A stretch of DNA of 64,000 bases from Elgaria multicarinata webbii (GCF_023053635.1 NC_086172.1:16335501-16399500), one strand, 5' to 3'; numbered from the stretch's first letter, positions 1-13,778 are shown. A program made the numbers and translations. The notes: generated by a model from the letters alone, not told the origin.

Positions 1-1210
1 TTATTCCCTGCAATCACAAGGCTACTACAGATGTTTCCAGCCGTGAAGTCCTTCTTTCTTTCTCTAGACGATCCACCTCCTGAGATCCAGAAGTTCTTTG
101 AAGACAGCTTCAGCGAGATCTACCTCTGGCACATGCACGCACTCTTGAGCATGTTCCACAAATACATCGAGGAGCTGGAGCGTGAGAACAACTCCGTGGT
201 GGAAGTGTTGAAATGTTTGGACTCTGTCATGTACGTCCTCCGTGAATGGGAGACCAACAATTTTTTGTCTCTTAAAGTTAGGGAACTCCTGGGGAAAAAT
301 CGCAGGGAGGGACTTGATGCACGGTGTGACTCATTCTGTGCCCAAGTAAATCAGCAGTACAAGAGGTGCATTGACTATCTCCAGAAGTGGATGAGACCCC
401 TAGAAGAGTTCTCAATATTCAAATAGATTGCCCTGACTGAGGAACCAAAATGGGCTGATGTGCAGACTACCATGCAGTACTTGACAGAGAAGGGAGTGGT
501 CATCAATGATGTCAGTTGCTTTGATCAGTTTGCAAATCTGAAAAAATATTTTGAAAGTATGTGTGATGACGTTGACTTCAAAGACTTGATGGCACATCAA
601 AAGTGGACTAAATTTTTTGAAAGTTCAAAAACTGCAGATTACTACTCTGAACTGCTGAAGATCGCACAGTTCTTTTTTGCAATTCCGTCACACAATGCAA
701 ATGTGGAATGTATCTTCTCGATGATGGAAACACAGTGGACGAAAGAAAGGAGCCAGTTGTCTGTGGAGACACTGAAAGGACTCTTACAGCTTAAATATAA
801 TTACAAGAAATGGACTTGCAAGCAGTTTTACCGTTTCCTGTTAAACACTCCACCCCTTTTAAGAAAAATAAGGTCTGGTGAAAAATATTCCAGCCCACGT
901 CAGGAAGAAAAGTCTTAGAATTTGTACAGGAAATAAAAATATGTTAAATTCTGAAACTGCATATTAGGCATTGTATTTTATATTGTATTTTGTATTTGTG
1001 TTTTTAGTCTTGATGTTTTATTACTTTTTTAGGGTTTCAATTTTTGTGGCAATACAGGCTAACAGCCTATTGAAAGAAGTTTATGGCAATTGATAAAATA
1101 TTGCTGAGATTTTGTGATTATATGTTTCTACAATTGTATATTGTTTTTCAAATGCCAAGCCATGGTGGACCTCCTGGGTGGGTTACGCAGACCACCAATT
1201 GGGAACCACT
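1..1210 (+). mobile_element. 3' end of an hAT DNA transposon, transposase broken by one stop
   Basis: A reading frame is open from base 1 to 423, meets one in-frame TAG at 424-426 and continues in the same frame to a TAG at 916-918. The C-terminal part IPSHNANVECIFSMMETQW to LSVETLKGLLQLKYNYK is the hAT dimerisation domain (the V/NVERIFS pattern). The frame starts outside the window. The noncoding tail ends near 1210 in ACCAATTGGGAACCACT, which resembles an hAT terminal repeat. This is a dead copy but not very old, given the single stop in 0.9 kb. Confidence 0.85.
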
Positions 1211-1339
1211 ATTCTAATGTGTGATATGACTGTTGTGGTTGTTTATTAAGTTATAAAAATAAAGAAATAGTTTTATATAAATTCTTTTTTTAGTATTTAA
1301 TACATTATTATAGTAGTTGTGTGCCTTTGGCACTCATTG

Positions 1340-1420
1340 GTTGCTATCATTTACTTTTTGTGAACCACCCAGAGAGCTTCGGCTATTGGGCAGTATAAAA
1401 ATGTAATAAATAAATAAATG
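1340..1420 (+). mobile_element. L2-type LINE 3' tail
   Basis: The segment ...GAACCACCCAGAGAGCTT...GGGCAGTATAAAAATG then TAAATAAATAAA is the shared 3' end of the large L2 copies in this window (compare 42620-42685). It is strongly 5'-truncated. Confidence 0.75.
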
Positions 1421-1641
1421 TGACTGAGGCCACACCCCCTTGGGGGCCGGACATGTTGAGTTGGCTCCGCCTTGGGGGTGGGCATGTTGGGGTGGCCATG
1501 CCTCCTGAGGGTGGCCATTTTGTCCTCCTTTTTGGTTTCCAAAATATGGTCACCCTACTTCTGGCTCCAGGCTTTCCAAGATAATCCTACCCCCTTTTCT
1601 GCCCCTTCACTCCCCCCCTGAAGGGGGTAGTGCCACAGTCC

Positions 1642-1882
1642 AGAGCATGACCAAGGCACGGCCAGGGGGCCTTGGTGGCCGGGTGGGAGGCCACTCGCCT
1701 GCTGCAAGCCCAGGCCCCGGCCTAATCTCATGCGAGCTGGGCTGAAGGCACAAGGCTGACAGGAACCCCAGGGAGAAGGTCCGGATCATGAGCAAGGCAT
1801 GGCCGGGGGGCCTTAGTGGCCAGGTGGGAGGCCACTCGCCTGCTGCGAGCCCCGGCCCCGGCCTAATCTCATGCAAGCTGGG
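1642..1882. repeat. GC-rich tandem duplication, period 141 bp, two units
   Basis: GGCCACTCGCCTGCTGC occurs at 1689 and 1830, with flanking sequence alike on both sides. The copies differ at scattered bases. No protein is recognised in the open frames across it. Confidence 0.8.
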
Positions 1883-1924
1883 CAGCCAGCCCAAGGCTGT
1901 TATGCTACAACAGCGTATGTTACA

Positions 1925-2061
1925 CCGGGTACAGCTAGTGTTTTAGAATGATGTTAGGATGCTTTAATCATGGATGCTATGTTTTTAATCAGTTTTTAAT
2001 GTGTTTTATATTCATTGTTGTTCCCCGCCTCGATCCAAGTGGAGAGGCGGGTAAGAAATAA

Positions 2062-2103
<42 letters not shown>

Positions 2104-2104
2104 T
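1925..2104 (+). mobile_element. L2-type LINE 3' tail with (TTA)n end
   Basis: It ends in CCCGCCTCGATCCAAGTGG...GCGGGTAAGAAATAAA followed by a TTA microsatellite. The same end is seen at 8035-8139 and 44432-44700, so this is a second L2 subfamily with a TTA tail. Confidence 0.75.
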
Positions 2105-2528
2105 ATGATTGGACAGGAAACATGCTCTAAAATACACTCATTCCAAAACAGTTGTGTAAAGTCAAATATCCTTCTCCATCTAAAAAGCATCTGCTCCACA
2201 TGACACTTTTAATGAAACCAAAGAGTAGAAATTCCCACCAGGGAGAAGGCTCAGCTGGAAACGAGACAGCGCACAATCCATTTTGATTTCTCAAAGGCTG
2301 TTTAGTGGCACAAATGTGCTGAAATAAAAGTGGAGGAAGTTATAGACCAACTCAATTTAGGCGATGCAAAAGGAAAGTCTCTATAGTACATGAGCCTTTC
2401 TGGTACATAAAGGAAAATAATCACCCACAGGTTTGCACCAAATGTGAGAGTAATCAAGATGTAATTCTGATGTCCTTTTTTAAAAAAAGGACAAGATATG
2501 CTGCAATAACAGCACATTACACATTTTG

Positions 2529-2668
2529 GGCATAGCTAGACCAGGCCTATATCCCGGGATTGTCCCGGGATCATCCTTGTGCATCCAAATGACACACAGG
2601 GGATCCCAGGAGCAGGCAGGAATGACCCCTCCATTTGCCTGGGATAATCCTGAGGTCTAGCTAAGGCC
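2529..2668. mobile_element. Short inverted-repeat element (MITE)
   Basis: Starts with GCATAGCTAGACC and ends with GGTCTAGCTAAGGC, so the termini are inverted copies. The interior includes a CCCGGGATTGTCCCGGGAT hairpin. The superfamily is not assigned, and no clear target duplication was seen. Confidence 0.55.
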
Positions 2669-3147
2669 ATGTACAAGGGAAGCCTCTCTAGTCATCCAGG
2701 TCAGATATATGAGGTGGATCTTCAAAAGTTAAATCCCAGAGGGTGGGCTGTAGGGAATAGATGCATTTCAGGAGCACATGCAGCCATCAGAAAAAGTCAC
2801 ATGCAGCTAACTGGAATGAGAGAAAACTGAGAGCTCTGGGCCAGTTGACATCTCTTTCCTTCTTAATGAGAGATGCAGAACTTGATTTGGCATTTGTGAA
2901 CTGAGCGTTAAACAACTACTTATATTTTATTTTATTTTATTTATACTAAAATGTATCTCCTCCTATCTAGCCAAAATAGCAGCTATCAACAATTCAATAA
3001 ATAAAAAAATACAGTATCATTTCGACAACAACAACATATTCAGTTAACCAAATGGGAAATGAATCAAGCACAAGAACAAACAGTGCACCAGTGACCAACA
3101 GCTTGGTACAGAACGCATACTCCATGCCCACTTTCAGCGATTATCCT

Positions 3148-3153
3148 TTTATT
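3148..3153 (-). promoter_or_regulatory. SPATC1L: Candidate SPATC1L polyadenylation signal
   Basis: AATAAA on the minus strand 65 bp past the SPATC1L stop, which would give a very short 3' UTR. Confidence 0.55.
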
Positions 3154-3217
3154 ACATATATGCTGTCTTTGTGTGTTCTTCCTATGAGAGCTTTGCGAGC
3201 AAGAGTTGCAGCAGGCA

Positions 3218-3544
3218 CTACCAGGCAAACAGGGCCTTATTGTCTTCTTTAGAAAGTTCACACAAACAGTTCAATAGCAGTAAGGTATCTCCAAGGAACT
3301 TGGATGGCACAATGTCAATCACCATTTTCCTGAGGTCAGCAGGGCTGTTGTGCATGGGGTTGGAGCTCAGGTCTGGTCTTTGCTTCAGGATGCCATAGGT
3401 GTTGATGAGAAATTCACTGAACACTGGGTGGACCTCTGTATGATATCCCATTTTCTCCAGGCGGACAGTAAGGTCATGATAGCGCTGGGTCATGGCTCGA
3501 TACTTTTTCTCATCCACAGACCCATCTAGAGATTTCATGGAGAC
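3218..3544 (-). CDS. SPATC1L: SPATC1L last coding exon
   Basis: Reads [18 protein letters not shown] to [18 protein letters not shown] to [17 protein letters not shown] to ALFAW and a TAG stop. It matches human [12 protein letters not shown] to [15 protein letters not shown]. The acceptor is acctag, 6 bases upstream of an internal ATG. The conserved VS before MKSLDGS shows that the exon starts at the acceptor, not at that ATG. Confidence 0.97.
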   Translation of the reverse strand, partial: VSMKSLDGSVDEKKYRAMTQRYHDLTVRLEKMGYHTEVHPVFSEFLINTYGILKQRPDLSSNPMHNSPADLRKMVIDIVPSKFLGDTLLLLNCLCELSKEDNKALFAW

Positions 3545-5504
3545 CTAGGTATTTTCACATATAAAGCTACTGTTAGCACGTTAAGGAAGGGATAATACAT
3601 CTGACTTTCATTTAGCATCAGCAGGAGCAGAGGTGAAAAGCGACCAAGATAAATGAAAAAGCTGTTCCAGCTTCTTCGGACTCAACTCAGCTGCGACCTG
3701 CGGTCTGTTAAAGACTAGAACAAACAAATGAAGCTGAGTTTTACTGGAGGGATTGTTTCCCCAAGACAGAAACAGCTCTAATGAGGGTATTACTTGATAT
3801 GGCATTGAGTCCGAAGAAGCTGGAACAGCGTAAACGGGAAGTTTAATTGCAAATTCCTGTCATGTATTGGCAACGCAGATAAGAATAGAAAATGAGAAGA
3901 AACCCTATTTCTGTACTTATATTATCGATGGTATTGTCTCAGGTGCTAAGTGTTATAAAAGTCTGTAATATTGTTGGACTGTATTAGATTTGTATTCTTG
4001 CATGTATGATATATATGATTGGTTGTTATAGTACCCAACATTGTGATTGTTAACCACTTGGAGACACATCAGTTGGTTTTATATATCCTTATAAATTGTA
4101 AATAAATGGGTTATTTCATAATTATCACTTTTTATTGGTGTTTGGAGTAGTTGTGTGCCTTTTTGGCACTTTATATAGTACTATTTGTGGACTTCCCATG
4201 AATGAGCATCTGTGTAACGTCAGTGGCAACAGGATGCTGAACTAGCTGATCCAGCTGTTCTGATCCTGCATGGCTCTCCTCCAATTAAACACTTCTATTT
4301 CAGCTTTTCCCTGCCTGTAACTAATTAAACAGCAATTTAGCCCAGTTTAGCATAAATTTACATGTTCTCCAGTCCTATGAATAAATCTGTTCTGTCATTC
4401 TCAATTGCATTAGAACAAATTGAAAGTAGTAAAGTATACTGTCATGCACGGCATGGTTACTTCTTTAACAGTTTACAAGATGACATTACTGCTGGATTAA
4501 CAACAGTGTAAGGAAGACTCTGTGTAAAGAAATTATGCCAACAAATACTTCACACAGTTGCTTTACACAGCGAAGCTGGGGTTGCACCTGAAATGCTGAG
4601 CTCTACTGAGTCATTAATATCTTGATAAAAGACAAAGTTGTCACTCAATGGTGGGACTAATTTACTTGCCTGTTTGATTTTTTCAGGAATATTGGACACT
4701 GTGAATCCATAGAGCCGTGTGATTCCAGGAAACACATGTGCAAGGATACGTCTGTCTAACTGGAAGGCAATCTCTCCCACTATGCGTCCGTTTCTCTTGC
4801 TGTTTTGAGCAATCTCTAGATCTATAGGGTGTGAAAGAAATGGGAATACGTAATGTTTACATCTGATGTTATCTAGGAGAGGTTAAGAATGCTTGTACTA
4901 AAACAAGCGTGTGTCAGATGTATACTTCTCTGAGATGCCAGTCATTCACTCATCATCACATATACTAATAACAAACTCAATTCTTGGAGGGCTGTGTCTT
5001 AGGGAGCCAAAATGGCACACACCCCACCCACGGAGGAAGGGAGGTATCACTCTCAGGAGGCTTGGGGGGGAACCCCAAGGTTTGCAGAAGTACGAAAAAT
5101 AATATTTTCCTTTCCAAAGTGGGATGGAACCCAAAATCAGTCTTGTGAAGACTGCGCGTGCTCAGTGGGCAGAGACCACTGACTGGCTATGAAAGGGGGA
5201 AATGGGGAACTGTGTGAAAACAGGAATGGAATGGAGGAGCGTGGAGGAGGCTTGGCTGGCTGGCTAGCTGGCTGGCTGACTGACTTCGGGGGGGATCTAC
5301 ACTACAGCTTTAAAGCGCTTTATAACAGTTTTGACAACTGTTGGAGCCCAGGACACACTGCATATACAGTTTTCAAAACGTTTTCAAAGTGCTTTAAAGC
5401 GCTTTAAAAGCAATAGTGTAGATCCCCCCTAGAGGACCCTGTACAGGAGCACTCCACACTGCAACATTTATAACTTAAACCAGAGACTCTGAAAATGGAC
5501 AGCA

Positions 5505-5556
<52 letters not shown>

Positions 5557-8078
5557 GAAGAGAAGACCAGGATTGATCCTGGGCAAAGCTCCAGAGATAG
5601 CATCACCACCCCACTCAGCCCATCCAGCCACTTTGCTGCACCTGTTTAACAAGCAGGCAACTGCTTATTATAGCACTGGTCTTCAGATGTTCCGTTGGGC
5701 TATTTGTGGTGTGGCATGCTTTTTGTTTGGTTGTTTTTAATAGATTTACAATGGCCTTCATAGGGCCACACTACTGATGTCCTTAAATACACAGTCCTTC
5801 CCTTGAGTGTAGTTCTACCTTTGCCAGTGTGAGAGGCCTAATCCAGACTGCAGGTGTGCAGAACCTTTCTTCTGGTGGTTGGGGGGGGGCAGATTGCAGG
5901 CCAGATGTCTAAGTGGGTGTCGCCATGCCCACTGATGTCATCCGGCCCACCCATTTTTATTTTTTCTCTGTGCTGAGATAGACACAGAGTTTGTGGCACC
6001 AGCACAGCACCCATGGGGGGGGGGACTGTGCTAAGTGGCTCTGCCAGAGCTAAGAAGAGCGCCCACGTTTCCTGATGCTGGCAGAGTTCTGTCTGCCAGA
6101 GCCCAGGGATTGCCATGGCAGCCAGTGTTCCTGTGCAGGCACGACGCAAACCCTAGCAAAAGAAGAGCATCTGCTTTTCTTGGCGCTGGCAACCTGGATC
6201 CAATTTCAGATTGGAAGTAACAATGGGGATTCCTGTGCCTGTCACTCCCTTTCCCAATGGCAGAGGGCTGTAGAGGGGCATCTCCCATTGGAGAAAACAG
6301 AGAGAATTCCCTCCCTGGAGGCTCTATGGGCTGGATCGGGGAAACCAGGCGGTTGGATCAGGCCTGCAAGCGGGGGGGTTCTGCACTCAGGCTTTAATGC
6401 TTTGCCCATTGCTGTCAATCCAGTTTGGAGTCCAATTTGTTTCAGTGGGATCATTTTTGCACTGCAAAAGGCAGGCTTGGGGGTTCCAGCCCAGATTGGG
6501 ACTGCAGCGGGAGGCAAAGGGTTAAAGCCCCCCCCCCCGGGCTGCTGCCCACTCTAGAGTCCCCAACGCTGGCAATTTGTGGATGGGAAGAACTGGACTC
6601 AAGGGCAGAACCATACAGCTAGGATCATGCATAGTTTGACCCTTGTATCATTTGGCCTCTTTTATTATGTTTTGTTTTCCTTTGATTGTTCGCCTTAGGG
6701 ACAAGAAGTATTAATATTTCGGAAAAACTGCTATAAATCAAAGGAATGAAGGATGGACTATAGATAAAGCAACATGAAATAGAGGGCCTCACATTAAACT
6801 GCATGATAATCCATAGAGTTTTGTATATCAGTATGCAGGATTATTAATTAATTTGTATACACCAGTGTTTTTTTATATTTTTTATCCTCACAACCACACT
6901 ATGATTAGAGGAGACAGAGCGTTGAACTAAGACAGCCTTCCTCAACCTGGGGCGCTCCAGATGTGTTGGACTACAACTCCCAGAATGCCCCAGCCAGCTC
7001 GGCTGGCTGGGGCATTCTGGGAGGTGCAGTCCAACACATCTGGAGCGCCCCAGATTGAGGAAGGCTGACCTAAGATCACCCAACCACCTTCACGGCTGAA
7101 TAGGTCTTCCAGTCCCAACCCTCCACAGTGGTCTTTCCATGTCAATGACCACTTGTCCAAAAATGGATGTTTACCACTTTCCTCCTGGCCATTTTTTTTT
7201 CTGCATGCGCAAACTGTTCCCCACCCCTTCTTGGGTTTCAGGCGCAGGCTTGTGTATTTTTAGCCTGCAGGGTGAAAAGTAGCTGCGTAAGCGGAAATTT
7301 TGAAAGGAAAAATGGCCGGTGGTGTTCCAGAAAGATTAAGTACCACTTTCTCTCCACTGCTCCTCTTCTCCAAACAGCAGGCCCCTGAGGCTAATTCTCT
7401 TGATAAATGTGTTTGTTAAATGCATTTGCACGTAATGTGCAAGTTACTCCATAACGGATCTTGAATCATTTGAAATGCGCTAGCCTCGAAAATATGAGTC
7501 CCTCTGAGGCTGAAGGCTCAATGGGTGATGATGACCCAAGGGGCTGTCTGTACATGAGGGAAGCCTCGGGGTGGTTCTGCGGTGGCAACTTCAAGTAGTT
7601 CAAAATATGGCAGCCAGGTTGGTCACCAGTACATCTAGAGGTGAGCATATTACCCCAACATTAAAATCACTCCACTGGCTGCCAATTAGTTTCCAGGCAA
7701 AGTTCAAAGTGTTGGTCATTACCTTTAAAGCCCTAAACGGTTTGGGTCCAGGTTACCTGCGGGGTCGCCTTCTCCCATATAGTCTGCCAAGCACACTCAG
7801 GTCCCCTGGGGTGAACTTACTTCAGTCAGCTAAAACTAGGCTGACATCAGTTTCCCAGAGGACCTTTTCTTCTGTCGCCCCCAGATTGTGGAATGGCCTG
7901 CCGGAGGAGATTCGTAAAATTAACTGTGTGTGTGATTTTAAGGCAGCTTTAAAGACTAGCCTTTTCCGGCAGGCCTATCCAGATCAATGTAAAATCATGA
8001 ATTTTTAAGATGTATTGATTCCTGTTCTAATGTTGTTCCCTGCCTCGATCCAAAGAGAGTGGCGGGTAAGAAATAAAT

Positions 8079-8139
<61 letters not shown>

Positions 8140-11095
8140 AGCACTTATATGATGCAGCAGCCACCACAGAGCCATCCTGGGGCTTTTCCCTTGAAGCTCC
8201 AAAGTAAAAAAGTGAAGTTCTCCATTCCTTTGGCAGGGAAAGCCCGGTGAAGTAAGGAGGGGGGAAACGGGACAGCCCGCAGGGTGAGTTGGTGGATCCT
8301 CCTCCTCCAATGGATTTAAATCCTACACTCACTCCTTGGAATGGGGAGAGCCTTGCAGGAGCGAAACTGTGGGCTTTGGGGACACGTGGCACCCATGCGC
8401 CATCATCAAGGCAGCCCCCAAATTGGCATCTTCAGTCTTGTATTCCTTCACATGAGTATAATGTGAATGTGACCTCCACTGGGCTGTTGTAATTATTATT
8501 ATTAGTCATGTTAGTCATACTAGTAAAATTTATATTTTTTACTATATAACTGAAATCAAAATTAAAGTACAGAAGGTACACAACAACAAAACCAAGTAAT
8601 TTGGTTGTCATTTCCACACAACGAAGCTAATAACAATGAGCAGAAACAGAAAAATGTCTCAGGCAGAGCCCTCCCCACCCACAGCATCAGCTGACACCCC
8701 CCCCCTAATCCCTCCTGGAAGAGTTGCTCCATGGCAGCCGGAGCCAGGCAGGCTTCTACAGGGAGGGCATATTCCACAGAGCTAGTGCTGCTAATGAGAA
8801 GGCCTTGCTCTTAGTAGCCACTAAATGCCAGTCAAGAAGAGAATGGGGGGGGGGGGACCTGAGAAACTTTGGGAAGAAACTGTATGGGGGTTTTTTGAAG
8901 CCTTTTTGGGGGCTTTATGAAAAATTAGGGGGAAATGAAGAAAATGGATTATGGGGTGTTTTATTTTAGCATGAAGAATAAAATATTTAAGACAAGGTGT
9001 TCAGATATTTACTTTTCCAAATGATTTCTAAAAACTATGTGCAGTATCAGATTATTACAATTTCTGTGCACCGAGGACAAGCAAGTCCTAGGTTGCAAAC
9101 TGAGTATACAACTCGCAAATGCAAAAGCAAGATACATTTCTGCCTCTAGGGGGCAGCACTGCCATTGAAGCAGAGACTGAAACTGTGTCTGATTAAATTT
9201 CATGCATATTCATTGAATTGGGATTTGGTGCTTTATGTCAACTTAACACTGTGGAGGACTAGCAGAGACATAAATAATTTTCTTTGTTACTAATGTTGAT
9301 AGTTTCTTCTGTTGTTTTTTAAAATTGTGTTGTTGTTTTTTTGTTGTTTTTTTGCCTGCTCCTCATAAACTGGCAAAAACCAAAGAGGTTCCTTACAGTT
9401 CAAGTGTTCCTAACAGTTCAGGAGCTTGTAGCTCCATTTGTTACCAAAGAAAGTAAAAACTTTAAAAAGTAAATTCAGTTTGTAATAATAATTTGAATAC
9501 ACTGTACTTTTAATATACCAAATGTAATAATTTTATGCCAAACAACTTGGACATAATTACATTTTATGTTCCTAAAGTAACGAAGTGACTTTCAATCTGT
9601 AAAATGTGTTAATTTTGCTTTATTTCAATTTTTCCAAAAATTTCTGTTTCTTTCTGGAAAAACCCTGGGGAAAATGTTTTTTTTTTTCCCCCACGGCTTC
9701 AAAATTTCCAGAAACTTTACATCTCTAGTCTCACCTGGGCTGGACCTCACTTGTGCTCATACAAACAAATGTGTCTATGTCCATGTAGGAGAGGACAGTT
9801 TGCACTCAGGTTTTCTTTTACCCCACAGAGGCCCAAAAGACCCCCTTATTTGAGAAGACAACACTTGCATTTATCACAATGCTTTTTCACCTCATAATGT
9901 CTTCATCACCCATCACTAGCAACATCTCAGTATTACCATTTAAGTAGAATGTATGGAACTTCCTTAACTTGTCTGTGCCTGGTGCATCTGAAAACCAGAC
10001 TCTCTTCTTCCTGGGCATCTCTTGAGATTCAAGCTGTGATTGTTCTATGCTTGAATCCTGGGCACTACTTAAAAAGTGATAGGGCTGCCTTTCGGAAACC
10101 CCTGTGGAAGAACTTCCCTTGTGGATTTTGAGGTCATCTGAAAATGGGGTCTGTGCCTGGACGTCTTGCTTGTTTGACGCACTGGTAGGGTTTGAGGAAT
10201 CTAATTCTTCTGCCCATGTTGATGAGTGACTTGGCGTATCTTTTGAACTGAGTAGTCTTCCAGCCTTGTACTGAGCTACAACAAAGTGCATTTAGTGATA
10301 GGTGACTTTAAAAATACAAAGAAACAGCAAGACAAGAAAATTACTGTCTGCATACATTTTGTTCTTGAAATATCTGTGATAATTGTGGATGCTCATATAT
10401 TTTAAAATTATATTCTAGAAATGTGGAGATTAACAGATAGACAGAAATGTGGACCCAACAGTTCCAAAGAAACTTATATTCCACACCTAGAAGGATAGAG
10501 ACCAACCATCTATTAGGCAGTGGAATGAAGAGTTTACTACTCTTGCTGCATTTGAACATGTAACTTACCATGGTCAATTTCGTCTGGATGCTTATTTAAA
10601 TGGTCTACTTATACTAACATGCATACAAGCAGTTGGTTCCCCTCAAATACAGTTTGCAGAGAAAAATCAAATCTAACAAAAGGTTTAACTTAACAGTGAG
10701 GCATTATAAATTTAATAAATAAATAAATGTATACAAAGGAAGTGAGGCAAGTGGCTACAAGGAGGAGGGCCTTCTCTGCTGTGGCATCCCGGCTGTGGAA
10801 TGAGCTCCCTAAGGAGGTTCGCTTGGCACCTACGTTATATGCTTTTAGACGCCAGGTGAAGACCTTTTTATTCTCCCAGCATTTTAACAGTCTGTAAATA
10901 AATTTTAACTTTGCTGTTTTAAATTTGTATTTTAAATTTGTATTTTTGCATTGCTGCTGTTTTTATCTTTGGTTGTGCTTTTATATTGTATTTTACATTA
11001 TGGTTGTATACTGTTGTTTTATACTTCGAATTGTCTTAATTTTGTAAACCGCCCAGAGTGCTTCGGCTATTGGGCAGTACAGAAATGCAATAAAA

Positions 11096-11134
<39 letters not shown>

Positions 11135-13725
11135 GTAAATGTATACCCATACATGCTGATAGTAGAGCAGCACCATATATTGTTTTCACACCACAGTGTA
11201 GCTTAGGGAGCAAACTAGATAGTGTCGGGGAGGGGGGGAGAGATAGGATTTTTCTGATTCCCAAATCTGTGGTCAGAGGCAGCTCCACTCTCGGACCCAG
11301 GAGTCTGAACCAGCCAAAATGCAGGGGGGGCCGGGGGGGGCACGGAGGCCAAAATCGCCTCCATGCTCTTCCCACTTTGCATAGGTTGCCCATCAGCCTT
11401 TGAGTCCAGAGGGTGATGGGCATCCAGTTACCATGAGATGATATTCTCATGCTAATTAGTACAGAGAATTCGAGAACACATTTACCATTGGTGTGGTGAT
11501 GTGTTTGGTAGAATGGTCATCTGAAACACCAACACTTGCTTCAAATTAACTGAATTATATTCCCCATCAGATGAATAAAAGGTGGGCATAAGAGGATATT
11601 AATTATCTTACTGTTACTTGAAAGCAATCTCAAGATTTAAGCAGTACGAGTTATGTTTTATGTTTTACTAGTTTGTCAAGTTCACTTAGAGGCTTCCTTC
11701 AGAAGTCTTGTCCAGACAAAGAGCACAAAAAGGAAGGCAAAAGTCCAAAAAGAAATGCAAGCAAACAAGCATTGAAAATGAATTTTGTGCTCATGTTGCT
11801 GGTAAGATAATGCTAGTAACCAACAACATTTTAAAAACATACAACAGCAGGAAAATCTGCTATCATTCCTATGGCTGATGCTGCAGGCAGGGATGACAGT
11901 TACAAAAGGCAGAGGGACTGTAGGACAGCCTTCCTCAACCTGGGGCGCTCCAGATATGTTGGACTACAACTCCCAGAATGCCCCAGCCAGCTCTGGCTGG
12001 GGCATTCTGGGAGATGCAGTCCAACACATCTGGAGCGCCCCAGGTTGAGGAAGGCTGCTGTAGGAAGACAAGGGAATTGAATGGATACTAAGGGGGGATA
12101 GCAAGATTGCAGAGAAGTCAAATCAATTCTTTGCATCTGTCTTTACCATGCTTAAACAAACATTTTCAGGAAGAGGGTCTGTGGAGCTGAGGCAACTACT
12201 GACAAGAGAAGAAGTTCTGGACCTTATTGTCATACTGAAAACAAACGAATAACTGGATCTAAATGTCAAATTGCTGATCTTATCAAAATAATGTAACAAG
12301 TTCCTAAGATCAGTTTTTTATATTACAGGACTGGAAAGCAACCAATATAATAGCATTTTTAAGAAAAGGGATTCAAGAAATTACAGACTGATTAGCATAA
12401 TGTCTGTTCAAGGTAAATCGGTGGAAGATGTTATTAAAGCTAAAATTAAGGAGCATATTGATGGACAAGTCTTGCTGAAGAAGAATCAGCACAGCTTCTG
12501 CAAGGGTGCATCCTGCCTAATATTTTAGAGTTCTTTGAGAGTGTCAAAAAGAGAATGGACAGAGGTATTCCATTGAACATAGTTTACTTGAACTTCCAAA
12601 AGGCTTGTCACAATGTTATGAGATAAGAAGAAAAAAGTCCTCTTATAGATCCATTTGAACTTGTTCATAAATGAACTGAACAAGTTGTGGACAATGATAA
12701 ATTATTTAGGGTGGCTAAAACAAAAATGAACAGTGAAGAGCCTCAAAAGGATCTCTCCAATCTGGGGAAATGGGCATTAAACTGGCAAATGTGGTTCAAT
12801 GTAATTTAATGTAAGCAAGCGTAATGATTCACATTAAGGCAAATAACCCCAACATAAACACTGATGGGGTTTGAGCTCACAGTGATAGACCAGAAGAGCA
12901 ATCCTTGGACTATGGGAAGAGCTGAATGAAAACCTCGATCCCATATGTGTCTGCTGTGAAAAAGACAAATTCCATGCTAGGGATGATTAGGAAATGAATA
13001 AAATTATTATTATTATTTAAAAACTGCCAATATTATAATTTATACAAATCTATTGTTCAACCATTCTTGGAATACTGTGTATAACTCTGGTCGCTGAACC
13101 TCTAAAAGGATATTATAGAGCTGGAAAACGTGCAGAAACAGACAACGAACATTATCAAGGGGCTGAAGCAACTTCCCCATAAGGGAAGGTTACGAAGTTT
13201 GGAGGGATTTTTTGCTTAGGAAGCCGGCAAACAATGAAGGACATCACGCGCCTGGTGTGGAGAATGTGGATAGGGAGACATTACTCTTCCTCTCTCTAAA
13301 TACTAGAACTCAAGGCCATCCCATGAAGCTGATCAGTGGGAGATAAAAGGAAGTATTTTTCACACAGCCCATATTTAGACTATGGAATTCACTACCAGAA
13401 AATGTAGGGATGGCTGCCAATTTGAATGGTTTTAAAAGTGGATTGGAATAATTCATGGAGGTTAAGGCTACAAATGACTACAAGTCCTGATGGCTAAATA
13501 TTACTTCCAGTATCAGAGGCAGCATGGCTGTGTGCACAAGTTGCTGGGGTGGGAGGGTGCTGTTACACTTATGTCCTGCTTCTGGTCTTCCCATGGGGAT
13601 CTGGTTGGCCACTGTGGGAACAAAAAGCTGGACTAGATGGGCCCTTAGTCTAATTCAGCAGGGTTTTTCTTTATGTTCTTATATTTAAACAAGAGGGGAG
13701 GGCAATAAAGGAATGAAACGGGAAC

Positions 13726-13778
<53 letters not shown>

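Noticed and set aside
1-918. hAT transposase as a domesticated host gene
   Set aside because: It has an in-frame stop at 424-426 and is followed by a transposon-like terminal sequence, so a dead element is the simpler reading.
1-3217. FTCD (next gene in human order) at the left edge
   Set aside because: No formiminotransferase-like exon was recognised. The region is filled with hAT, L2 and MITE sequence.
5404-5740. Poly-Gln or poly-Cys protein over the CTG run
   Set aside because: Open only because of the trinucleotide repeat. It lies in an intron and has no conserved flanks.
8005-8392. Poly-Ile or poly-Asn protein
   Set aside because: Frames run through the (TTA)n tail of an L2 element.
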